Below, in pieces: positions 1 to 6,393 of a stretch of 11,974 bases of DNA. Each line of letters opens with the position of its first letter. The first letter of the stretch is position 1. The position numbers and the translations under genes were made by a program. The stretch is from contig JAKAMM010000026.1 in the NCBI GenBank assembly GCA_021812905.1, positions 1 through 11,974 of the forward strand. The letters are read 5' to 3'. Below the pieces are notes generated by a model. The model made no database searches and had not been told where the DNA came from. It worked only from the letters and a program-made list of their open reading frames with translations. This DNA is from Chloroflexota bacterium (lineage in GTDB: Bacteria; Chloroflexota; Anaerolineae; Anaerolineales; Villigracilaceae).

Positions 1-826
1 TGTTGAACAAATATTGCAGGTCATTCGAAATGGTCAGTTGGGTGAATCTGACGATCAGATAAATTGCCAAAACAATCGGGATAGCCCGGCCCAATTTTTC
101 CAGCAAATGGATCTCTAGTCCGCGATGGAAATAGCGCGAGCTAACCGTCGATTCAAAGATGATCATTGCCAGGCCAATGGAGACAGCCGAGATAAAAAAC
201 AGGATCGGAAGGATGGGTGTCCACCACAGCGGGTACAGCTTCGCGGGCTGGATCAGCAACAATGAGCCAAGCGAAGATTGGTGCAGTGTGGAAAGCACCA
301 CACCGATGATGACGAACGGCATGATGAACTTGTGGATGAGATGCGCCCACTTTTCCCATTTGAGTCCTTCGAACACAACGGGCGCGAATTCGATGGCCAG
401 CACGGTCAGATAGCTCATTACGCAGATACCGATTTCCAGCAGGACCGAAGTGCCGTTCATGTGGATCATCATGTACCAGATGCGTTCAGGATGACCGAGG
501 TCAACCAGCAGGGCAATGACGACCATGATGTAACCGAGAAAGCCGGTCAGAACGGAAGGCTTAAGCAATGGTGTAAATTCCTTAAGCTCGAAAATGTAGA
601 CGATCGCCGCCATAACAAATGCGCCACTGCCGATGGCGACCCCGGTGAATAGATCAAAACTGATCCAGAAGCCCCATGGATAGGAATAGCTTAGATTGCT
701 GATGGCGCCAATTCCATAGATGTAACGAATCATGGCAACGATAAAAGCGATGCCCATCAGAGCCAGCAATACCATAACCAGCGGGCTTAAGCGGAGACGT
801 TGGTTGATAACGAGCTTTAGTTTCAT
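1..826 (-). CDS. NrfD/HybB-type quinone-binding membrane subunit (3' end beyond window)
   Basis: The minus frame from the ATG at 826 is open to the left edge (275 codons), so the C-terminus is missing. The protein is strongly hydrophobic, with repeated membrane helices separated by short loops. Near the start it has the stretch G-I-G-A-I-S-N-L-S-Y-S-Y-P-W-G-F-W-I, which resembles HybB/NrfD proteins. These are multi-helix anchors that exchange electrons between menaquinone and a ferredoxin partner outside the membrane. The start overlaps the stop of the upstream ferredoxin gene in an ATGA (823-826), which suggests translational coupling. It is the last visible gene of the operon and the expected third subunit after the molybdopterin and Fe-S subunits. 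I cannot tell HybB-like from PsrC-like without the C-terminus. Confidence 0.88.
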   Translation of the reverse strand, partial: MKLKLVINQRLRLSPLVMVLLALMGIAFIVAMIRYIYGIGAISNLSYSYPWGFWISFDLFTGVAIGSGAFVMAAIVYIFELKEFTPLLKPSVLTGFLGYIMVVIALLVDLGHPERIWYMMIHMNGTSVLLEIGICVMSYLTVLAIEFAPVVFEGLKWEKWAHLIHKFIMPFVIIGVVLSTLHQSSLGSLLLIQPAKLYPLWWTPILPILFFISAVSIGLAMIIFESTVSSRYFHRGLEIHLLEKLGRAIPIVLAIYLIVRFTQLTISNDLQYLFN

Positions 827-1623
827 TTGGTCTCCTCTTTCGTTTTTTCGGCTTCGGCAAGTTGTTTGGCCGCAGTTTCTTTTTTCTGGTTGTAAGCATG
901 CACACCGACTGAAACACCGGTCAGCACTGCGCCCCAGGTCAGCGCAAACGGAATGGTGACACCCATCACTGCTTCGCTAACGTTCTTGACCGGCGTGGAG
1001 CCAACGTCCGGCAATCCAAGTTCGCTAAATGGAACATGCGAGAGAATGAGATAGGACGTGCCGCCGTTTTCGGTCTCGCCATAAACGTGATTGATGTAAC
1101 GATCCGGGTGAGCCTGGATGCGGGCGTGCGCTTCCTTTAGTAAGTCGGCGCGTTCGCCGAACATCAGCGCATCTGTGGGGCAGGTGGCTACACAAGCGGG
1201 TTCCAGGCCGTTGTCAATTCGCTGCGGGCACATGGTGCATTTGTCTATGAACGCGCCTTGAACAAGGCCCTTATCGTAGTCGAAATGCGGCACGCCAAAG
1301 GGACAGGCATTCATGCAATAGCGGCAACCGATGCATAGATCTTTGTTGTAAAGCACCGGACCGTCCTCGCGTTTGCTGTAAGCGCCCACCGGGCAAGCCG
1401 ACATGCAATCGGGTTCTTCGCAGTGCATACAGTGATAAACCATCGAAGCGCGGTCCAAGTTCGGATATTCACCTTTAAGTCCAATACCGGCCACCCAGAT
1501 GCGGGTCTTGTCCATCGGAATCTTGTTTTCGACGCTGCAGGCGATCATACAGGCGCGGCAGTCGATACAGCGCGTGGCATCATAAAGAAAAGCCTTGTGT
1601 TTGATGTTCTGAATATCAGTCAT
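823..1623 (-). CDS. Four-cluster ferredoxin-type electron-transfer subunit (HybA/PsrB/DmsB family)
   Basis: The protein has 266 residues and carries four cysteine sets typical of four [4Fe-4S] clusters: C19/22/25/29, C65/68/73/77, C97/100/103/107 and C129/132/144/148. The last set has the wide C-x2-C-x11-C-x3-C spacing seen in DmsB-type subunits. Residues about 219-242 form a single hydrophobic helix near the C-terminus, as in HybA, so it is probably anchored in the membrane. No Tat signal is visible, and it may be exported together with the molybdopterin subunit. Its role is to pass electrons between the molybdenum enzyme (gene ending 13 bp upstream) and the NrfD-like quinone subunit (4-bp overlap downstream). 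AGGAG lies six bases before the ATG at 1623, supporting that start. Confidence 0.92.
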   Translation of the reverse strand: MTDIQNIKHKAFLYDATRCIDCRACMIACSVENKIPMDKTRIWVAGIGLKGEYPNLDRASMVYHCMHCEEPDCMSACPVGAYSKREDGPVLYNKDLCIGCRYCMNACPFGVPHFDYDKGLVQGAFIDKCTMCPQRIDNGLEPACVATCPTDALMFGERADLLKEAHARIQAHPDRYINHVYGETENGGTSYLILSHVPFSELGLPDVGSTPVKNVSEAVMGVTIPFALTWGAVLTGVSVGVHAYNQKKETAAKQLAEAEKTKEETK

Positions 1624-1636
1624 GATGGCTCCTGGC

Positions 1637-3802
1637 TTAGGCCTTCTTTACCGTTACAAATGTTTGACTAAGGGCCTGGCCGCCGCTGATCGGATCGGTA
1701 TATGTGACGTGCAAGTCTGATGAGCTGGACCCAATTCCATAGGCTGTGGTCAAGCCTTTCGAAAGGTGGCCGAAGCCGGGGGTCATATAGACGCAATCCG
1801 GACGAATTGCCTGGGTGGCCTGCAGCTTGATGTGAATCTGGCCGACATTGCTGGTCACTTCAACCATGTCGCCATCTTTCAAGCCCTGAGAGGCCGCGGT
1901 CTTGGCATTTATCCATAAGCCTGGAACATCATCATATTTATGCAACAACTGGTTGTTCTGTGTGCCGAACTGTGTCTGGCGGGCATCTTTACCGGTCAGC
2001 AGATAGAATTGGCCGGACTTGGGCGCGGGCGGCTCTTCCCATTTAGGGACACCGTCGAAACCGGCTTTGTCGAGTGTTGCAGAATTAAGCTCGATCTTTC
2101 CAGTAGGTGTGCTCCACTTGTAGATGTCGGAATTGCTTTCCGGCAAATCCACATAGCCGCGGCTTCGAACGGCGTCCAGCGATACGCCTAATGGAGCCAA
2201 CTGCTGGGTGATATAGTCTTCATCATCTTTGTACTGGAAGAAGTCGCTTAATCCCAAGCGTTCGCCGAGTTGTTTGTAAATCCACAACGCCGATTTTCCT
2301 TCGCCCTGCGTTTCGATGACCGGCTGGCGCAGAAAGGCACGGTTTCCAACTACGTTGAGTGGATCATAACGTTCCAGATATGACGCTTCGGGCAGGACAA
2401 CATCCGAGAACCAGGAAGTGTCGTTCATGATGATGTCCACCGTGACGATGAAATCCATCTTGGCGAAAGCTTCCAATGTTTTCTTGCGGTCGGGTAGTGA
2501 CATGGTGGGATTCTGGCGCGAGATGAACCAGCCGTGTGCGGCATAAGGATCCTGGGCCACAATTGAGTCTCGCATTTGCTGGAAGACGCCGATCTTGAGC
2601 GGAACGAATGGATACTTCCACGGCACGCCGTCCAGGCGCAAGGCAGAAACGCGCGGATAAGCTGGCTGGGTGGGAGCGCCCAATCCGGCGCCTTCGCTTC
2701 CAGCCGGAAACATTGTAGTATTCCAGTTACCGACCAAGGCATTTAAAATGGCAATGGCGCGTTCGGTTTGGAATGAATTAACAAAATTCGAGGTACGCCA
2801 CCCGTTGTGGGCCAGCGCGGAAGACGCGGCCGCGGCAAACTCGCGCGCAATGCGGCGGATGGTATCCGCCGGGATTTCGGTAAGCCCCGCCGCCCATTCA
2901 GGTGTGTACTGTTTGACGCTGTTCGCGACCTCATCGAAACCAACGGTATATTGGTCCACGAAATAGTGGTTGTAAAGGCCTTCGGTGATGACGACATTGA
3001 GCATTGCCAGATGGAAGGCCAGGTCGGTGCCGGGGCGGATGGGCAGCCATTCGGTCGCTTTGGCGGCTGTCTTGGTGAAACGCGGATCGAGCACCACCAT
3101 CTTGGCTCCACGGTCTATGGCATGGATCATCTCGCCGGTTTCCGAGTTGGAGATGGCTTCGGCCAGGTTGCGCCCGGTCATAATGATGTATTCGACTTTA
3201 CTATAATCTCGGTTGGGTTCTTCCATGCCGTATGTCATTAGGTTCGAGACGATCATGGCATTGAAGCACAAGCTGCGCTGAGTCCCATAGTTGGGCGAGC
3301 CGAAAGCCTGCAACAGATTCTCGAATAGCGGCTGTGATAAGTTGTGCGTGGATGAAAAGACCATCGCCTCGGGGCCGTATTTCTGCTTGATGTCGAGCAT
3401 GTTTTTGGCGACAAGGTCCAACGCTTCTTCCCAGGATGCTTTGCGGAATTTGCCCTCGCCGCGTTTTCCCACCCGAATGAGCGGGGTCAACACACGATCA
3501 GGATCGTAAGTGTTCATCAACCCGGCCTGGCCGCGCGGACACAATTTGCCTTTGGAATGCGGATGATCGGGGTTGCCTTCCAGTTTGACGACACGGCTAT
3601 CTTTGACTTTGGCGAGCAGGCCGCAGCGCCAGACGCACATTTCGCACATGCTCGGAATGTAGCCATCGCCGGCAGCGTTAAGTTGTCCGGCGTCACGCGC
3701 CGCCTGCGCCACCATCGGCTGAAGCATTTGTCCCACTGCTAGTGCTGCCGTTGCCGCCCCGCCAAGTTTTAGAAAGTCGCGTCGTGTTAGAATTTTTGTC
3801 AT
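1637..3802 (-). CDS. Tat-exported molybdopterin oxidoreductase, thiosulfate/polysulfide reductase-like catalytic subunit
   Basis: The protein has 721 residues. The N-terminus has a Tat signal (R-R-D-F-L-K at residues 7-12, followed by an Ala-rich hydrophobic stretch to about residue 34). A [4Fe-4S] site follows (C53-x2-C56-x3-C60-x27-C88). C179, in the context R-S-L-C-F, lies where the molybdenum-ligating Cys is found in PhsA/PsrA-type enzymes; it is encoded by TGC. The rest fits the bis-MGD domains, including a C-terminal binding domain near residues 600-700. The length is close to that of PhsA/PsrA (about 750). The sulfur-transporter neighbours favour thiosulfate, polysulfide or another sulfur compound as substrate, but related enzymes act on arsenic, tetrathionate and other substrates, so the substrate is not proven. 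GGAG six bases before the ATG supports the start. Confidence 0.9.
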   Translation of the reverse strand: MTKILTRRDFLKLGGAATAALAVGQMLQPMVAQAARDAGQLNAAGDGYIPSMCEMCVWRCGLLAKVKDSRVVKLEGNPDHPHSKGKLCPRGQAGLMNTYDPDRVLTPLIRVGKRGEGKFRKASWEEALDLVAKNMLDIKQKYGPEAMVFSSTHNLSQPLFENLLQAFGSPNYGTQRSLCFNAMIVSNLMTYGMEEPNRDYSKVEYIIMTGRNLAEAISNSETGEMIHAIDRGAKMVVLDPRFTKTAAKATEWLPIRPGTDLAFHLAMLNVVITEGLYNHYFVDQYTVGFDEVANSVKQYTPEWAAGLTEIPADTIRRIAREFAAAASSALAHNGWRTSNFVNSFQTERAIAILNALVGNWNTTMFPAGSEGAGLGAPTQPAYPRVSALRLDGVPWKYPFVPLKIGVFQQMRDSIVAQDPYAAHGWFISRQNPTMSLPDRKKTLEAFAKMDFIVTVDIIMNDTSWFSDVVLPEASYLERYDPLNVVGNRAFLRQPVIETQGEGKSALWIYKQLGERLGLSDFFQYKDDEDYITQQLAPLGVSLDAVRSRGYVDLPESNSDIYKWSTPTGKIELNSATLDKAGFDGVPKWEEPPAPKSGQFYLLTGKDARQTQFGTQNNQLLHKYDDVPGLWINAKTAASQGLKDGDMVEVTSNVGQIHIKLQATQAIRPDCVYMTPGFGHLSKGLTTAYGIGSSSSDLHVTYTDPISGGQALSQTFVTVKKA

Positions 3803-3836
3803 AATGTACTCCAGTTACCGCTATAGTTTTGGGTGA

Positions 3837-3865
3837 TTGAGGGCTGGCTGAATGCCAGCCCTCAA
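3837..3865 (-). other. Strong intercistronic hairpin between the YeeE-like and molybdopterin genes
   Basis: A perfect 12-bp inverted repeat (arms 3837-3848 and 3854-3865) encloses a five-base loop in the 76-bp gap between the transporter stop codon and the molybdopterin start. No T-run follows on the minus strand, so a full Rho-independent terminator is unlikely. It may protect the mRNA end, act as a partial attenuator that sets the ratio of transporter to enzyme, or mark a processing site. Confidence 0.6.
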
Positions 3866-3878
3866 CATGAACTGGCGA

Positions 3879-4427
3879 TTAGTTTTCCCTGCGTTGCCAG
3901 CCTACCCGGTCGATCAAATAGAATAGGAGCAGGGTGATCAACGTAAAGAGCAGAATGAACAGGAACGAGTTGAGATTCCACAAATCGGGCATGACTACAT
4001 TGCCAATTTTGGCAATCGCCGCGATTGGCGGGAAAACATATTGATAAGTCAGGCCGAATATTATTGCGCCAACAAAGAAACCGAGGAAACCGGGGATGAT
4101 GTAGTCGAGCTTACCTTCGCCGCCACCGGCGGCGCAAGTACCCGGTCAGTATCCTGTCAAAGCCATTCCTATCCCAAATATCAGCCCGCCGATAATGTTA
4201 CCGACGACATAAGTGGCTGGGACAGTTGGGAAGGTAATCAACCCAAGTGCGCGTAAGCCGTAAAGTCCGATCATGGCAACTACCAAAGCAGTCATCATGA
4301 ACTTCAATACAGCCAGGTCGGTAAAGCGAAACACGCCGACAATTTTGTTGTATTTGGTAAGCCCGGCCTTGTTCAGCGAAAAGCCGAAGAACACACCCAG
4401 GATGCCAGCGATCACATAATTAGTCAT
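3879..4427 (-). CDS. YeeE/YedE-family half transporter with in-frame TGA at the conserved Cys (candidate selenoprotein)
   Basis: Read with the TGA at 4146-4148 as an amino acid, the frame gives 182 residues from the ATG at 4427 to a TAA at 3879. AGGAG overlapping the stop of the upstream gene supports that ATG over one at 4460. Residues 1-93 hold several membrane helices and end ...G-M-A-L-T-G-Y. Residue 94 is the TGA, and the text resumes P-G-T-C-A-A-G-G-G-E-G-K-L-D, then two more hydrophobic stretches. The family motif here is G-Y-C-P-G-T followed by G-E-G, so the TGA stands exactly in place of the conserved Cys that takes part in anion passage in thiosulfate transporters such as TsuA. Downstream of the TGA lies a SECIS-like hairpin. 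C98 lies four residues later. The partner subunit is immediately upstream. The alternative is a recent nonsense mutation (TGC to TGA) or a sequence error. Substrate could be thiosulfate, another sulfur species or a selenium compound. Confidence 0.8.
4115..4138 (-). promoter_or_regulatory. Candidate bacterial SECIS hairpin after the in-frame TGA
   Basis: On the minus strand, a perfect 7-bp GC stem (4128-4134 with 4118-4124) closes a GGU loop. Three more pairs below it (4136-4138 with 4115-4117) are separated from it by one bulged G. The loop starts 19 nt after the TGA, within the window usual for bacterial SECIS elements (about 16-37 nt), and it has the G and U expected in the SelB-binding loop. 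Caution: the segment also encodes Ala-Ala-Gly-Gly-Gly, whose GCC and GGC codons tend to be complementary, so the stem could be a by-product of the protein sequence. Confidence 0.55.
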
Positions 4428-4437
4428 AGCTTTGCTC

Positions 4438-4983
4438 CTAATAGCGTTTGCGATAGACAACTAAAGCTGTCAGGATGCCTGAGGCGAACATCCCGGCAAT
4501 GAATAGGAATGCGGCTGGAGCGAGCAACATACCGCCTGAGATGGCGAGACCGCTGGTACAGCCACCAGCTATACCGGCGCCATATTCCAAAATGATCGCG
4601 CCGATGAAGGCCAATACCCAACGCTTCCAGGTTTGCAGTCCGAAAATCTTTTTCCACTGCTCATCGGAATTGGCAGCATCTTTTTTGCCCCATTTGAGCG
4701 TACCGCTGGTTGCAGCGCCAATCATTCCGCCGAAGAAGACACCAATCAGCAAGATGAGGCCCCAGGTAATGCCCGGCGGCATGATGAAATTAAAGTACAT
4801 GTTGTCAAATGCTTTTGGGGCGATAGCCTTTCCAAACATCCCGGCTAGATTTTCAAATGCACCCGATGCCCCCAATAAGCTGTTGCTCAACACTACCGCC
4901 AGCACTCCGACAACGCCCAGCAGTGCGCCAGCCACGTAAGGCGACCATAGTTCTTTGTGAAAGTAGTTCATGATCCATTTCAT
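4438..4983 (-). CDS. YeeE/YedE-family half transporter, N-terminal-type subunit
   Basis: The protein has 181 residues from the ATG at 4983, which has AGGAG eight bases upstream. A GTG at 4992 would extend it by three codons but overlaps that ribosome site. It has several membrane helices and the family motif G-G-C-T-S-G with C142, preceded by E-Y-G-A-G-I-A. A soluble loop of about 25 charged residues (98-120) lies mid-protein. Full-length YeeE/YedE transporters (about 350 residues, PF04143) are two such repeats. Here each half is a separate gene, as in the PmpA/PmpB arrangement, and the second half follows after 10 bp. The pair probably forms one channel-like transporter in the inner membrane for thiosulfate or a related anion. 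Confidence 0.88.
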   Translation of the reverse strand: MKWIMNYFHKELWSPYVAGALLGVVGVLAVVLSNSLLGASGAFENLAGMFGKAIAPKAFDNMYFNFIMPPGITWGLILLIGVFFGGMIGAATSGTLKWGKKDAANSDEQWKKIFGLQTWKRWVLAFIGAIILEYGAGIAGGCTSGLAISGGMLLAPAAFLFIAGMFASGILTALVVYRKRY

Positions 4984-4988
4984 TCTGA

Positions 4989-5846
4989 TCACTCCTCGCT
5001 ATCATCATCTGAGACAACTGCATCCATCAGGCCCAGGACTTTATCGGCCTTCTTGGGGTTGTCCAAAACCCGTTTTAAGGATTTGCGTGTTTTAGTTTTC
5101 AGGCTGGCAATCTCCGGCAACATATCCACAACATCAACCGGATATTCTCCATCGGCTTTCTTTGTATCGCCAAATGAGACATTAACCAGCTTTTCTCTTG
5201 TGATAACAAAACCGCCGCCGCCCACCAGTAGCAGACCAATCATCACCATCAAAATGATGTTGCCCCAGTTGGTTGGGTGTATTCCCAGAACATTCTCATC
5301 ATAGCGCTTGACATAGTCAACCAGGTTGGGGTCGTTGGCGTCAAGCGTAGTTGCTGCGGGTGCAGCGACAGCAACACTTGCAGGGCCGCTGGGCGCAGAT
5401 GATTGTCCGGCAGGGGCAGGCGTTGCGGTGGAGGCTGTTGAAGGTGCGGAGGTGGTTGGCCCGCCAGCGCCAATTTCAACACCCAGGATGGATGCATAAA
5501 CCTGAGCACGAGCCTGTAAATCATTTGGGTGGCACTGTTGGCAGGATGCCTTTACATCCGATAGAGGTGAAACCATACCCGTATGAGCAGCGGCCTTGTC
5601 GGTTGTCTGCTGGTTCCCGCCATGGCAGATGTAACAGAAATCGCCAAAGGCGTGTGACTGGTGCCAGGGTTTGCCATCGTTGTTAACCGGCTTTTGTCCT
5701 TGCACCTCGTGGCAATTTTTGCAGGATGAGGTCTGTGAGCCGCATTGCGCTTTGACAGGCTGGACGAATGCCAGCGCAATCCCGGCGACGATCAATACCA
5801 GGATGCCCGCGAAAACGAACGTCATATATATTTTCTTTCGTTGCAT
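4989..5846 (-). CDS. Membrane-anchored three-haem cytochrome c
   Basis: The protein has 285 residues. An N-terminal hydrophobic segment (about 8-28), possibly a cleavable signal with V-K-A before Gln34, is followed by three C-x-x-C-H haem motifs at 42-46, 71-75 and 102-106. His62, His65 and His88 are candidate distal ligands. A Pro/Ala/Thr/Ser-rich linker (about 127-170) leads to a second membrane helix (about 195-218), and a charged 65-residue tail should lie in the cytoplasm. The architecture suggests electron transfer on the outer face next to the molybdenum enzyme. It starts the structural part of the operon, 43 bp after the arsR-like stop, with a strong GGAGGAGG ribosome site. Its TGA stop overlaps the start region of the first transporter gene. 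I do not recognise a named family for the whole protein. Confidence 0.88.
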   Translation of the reverse strand: MQRKKIYMTFVFAGILVLIVAGIALAFVQPVKAQCGSQTSSCKNCHEVQGQKPVNNDGKPWHQSHAFGDFCYICHGGNQQTTDKAAAHTGMVSPLSDVKASCQQCHPNDLQARAQVYASILGVEIGAGGPTTSAPSTASTATPAPAGQSSAPSGPASVAVAAPAATTLDANDPNLVDYVKRYDENVLGIHPTNWGNIILMVMIGLLLVGGGGFVITREKLVNVSFGDTKKADGEYPVDVVDMLPEIASLKTKTRKSLKRVLDNPKKADKVLGLMDAVVSDDDSEE

Positions 5847-5889
5847 TTATTCCTCCTCCAGGAGAATTTTTTTCTTTCGAAAAATAAAC

Positions 5890-6240
5890 CTAGGCACTTT
5901 GTTCTGCCTTGATTTCATCCATGATGCTGACACGTCGGGCAAGCCGCTCGCGCATTACAGTGCGAAGCAAATCAAGTGCTTGAATTAAACGCTTGTCCGC
6001 AAGGTGATATATAATCGTTGTGCCCTGGCGGACTGTGTGCACTAATCCGTGTTCGCGCAGAATCTTCAGGTGCCGTGAGACGTTCGGCTGGGCGATGCCA
6101 AGTTCAAGGGTCAGTTCTGTCACATTGCGCGGTGCCTCGCTTAGCGCGTACAGCAGAAGGATACGTGTTGGATCAGAGAGGGCGAAGCAAAAATCTGCTT
6201 CTAGCTGGCTGATTTCCTGAGTTAAGGATTGCGATTCCAT
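5890..6240 (-). CDS. ArsR-family winged-helix repressor
   Basis: The ATG at 6240 gives 116 residues. An upstream ATG at 6285 would place the promoter and operator inside the gene, so I reject it. The protein has the ArsR/SmtB fold: F-A-L-S-D-P-T-R (19-26), a recognition helix in Q-P-N-V-S-R-H-L-K-I-L (51-61), and a wing containing R-Q-G-T-T-I-I-Y-H. The metal-binding E-L-C-V-C motif of arsenic sensors is missing and only one Cys is present (C18), so it probably does not sense arsenic in the classic way. A two-Cys persulfide switch as in SqrR/BigR is also not visible. Being first in the operon and having a palindrome over its own promoter suggest that it represses the sulfur genes and itself. 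The ligand is unknown. Confidence 0.9.
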   Translation of the reverse strand: MESQSLTQEISQLEADFCFALSDPTRILLLYALSEAPRNVTELTLELGIAQPNVSRHLKILREHGLVHTVRQGTTIIYHLADKRLIQALDLLRTVMRERLARRVSIMDEIKAEQSA

Positions 6241-6255
6241 AGATGTTTTTCTGCT

Positions 6256-6277
6256 TATATGTGTATAGGCGCATATA
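6256..6277. promoter_or_regulatory. Inverted-repeat operator candidate for the ArsR-like protein
   Basis: TATATGTG and CGCATATA form an inverted repeat (7 of 8 positions pair) with a 6-bp centre. It covers the -10 box and likely start point of the minus-strand promoter, a usual place for an ArsR repressor to bind. Binding is inferred from position only. Confidence 0.45.
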
Positions 6278-6303
6278 TAATACACGTGTGAATAAATTCA
6301 CAA
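6275..6303 (-). promoter_or_regulatory. Promoter of the arsR-cytochrome-transporter-oxidoreductase operon
   Basis: On the minus strand, TTGTGA (6298-6303) and TTATAT (6275-6280) are 17 bp apart. A start near 6268 would leave a short leader before the ATG at 6240. No terminator is seen between this promoter and the gene at 826, so the seven genes may be one transcript. Confidence 0.5.
6287..6302. promoter_or_regulatory. CRP/FNR-type palindrome
   Basis: TGTGAATAAATTCACA is a perfect TGTGA-N6-TCACA site, the consensus for CRP-family regulators. It overlaps the -35 box of the minus-strand operon and lies about 48 bp upstream of the likely start of the plus-strand XRE-cupin gene, so one regulator could act on both divergent promoters. 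Confidence 0.5.
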
Positions 6304-6327
6304 TAGTGGCAAGTGTCATATATTCCG

Positions 6328-6336
6328 TGTTATAAT
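6328..6336 (+). promoter_or_regulatory. Extended -10 promoter of the XRE-cupin gene
   Basis: TGTTATAAT is an extended -10 (TGn plus a perfect TATAAT). No good -35 is seen, which is common with extended -10 boxes. Two direct repeats, TGTCATATA (6314-6322) and TGTCACATA (6336-6344), 22 bp apart, flank it and may be an operator. Confidence 0.5.
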
Positions 6337-6393
6337 GTCACATAAAGCGAACGACATAATCGAGAGAAATTGTCCTGGTTCAGGAGGCCTGTT

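Noticed and set aside
278..652. Plus-strand open frames of up to 124 codons
   Set aside because: They lie opposite the NrfD/HybB-like gene, show no ribosome site and have no recognisable protein character. They are shadows of the minus-strand gene.
2364..3241. Several open frames of 85-144 codons inside the molybdopterin gene
   Set aside because: All are in other frames of a long, clearly conserved coding sequence with biased codon use, and they read as low-complexity Arg/Pro/Ser-rich text.
4146..4460. A complete 104-residue YeeE-like protein ending at the TGA
   Set aside because: The start at 4460 overlaps the upstream gene, whereas the ATG at 4427 has the ribosome site. Ending at the TGA would remove the most conserved motif of the family, while the frame beyond it still encodes the expected second half.
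5860..5885. Terminator between the arsR-like and cytochrome genes
   Set aside because: The TTTTTC/GAAAAA repeat is an A/T-only weak stem with no GC core, and the 43-bp gap fits co-transcription.
6241..6285. Upstream start (ATG at 6285) for the ArsR-like gene
   Set aside because: The 15 extra residues are unlike the family and would cover the promoter and operator. The ATG at 6240 begins a normal ArsR N-terminus.
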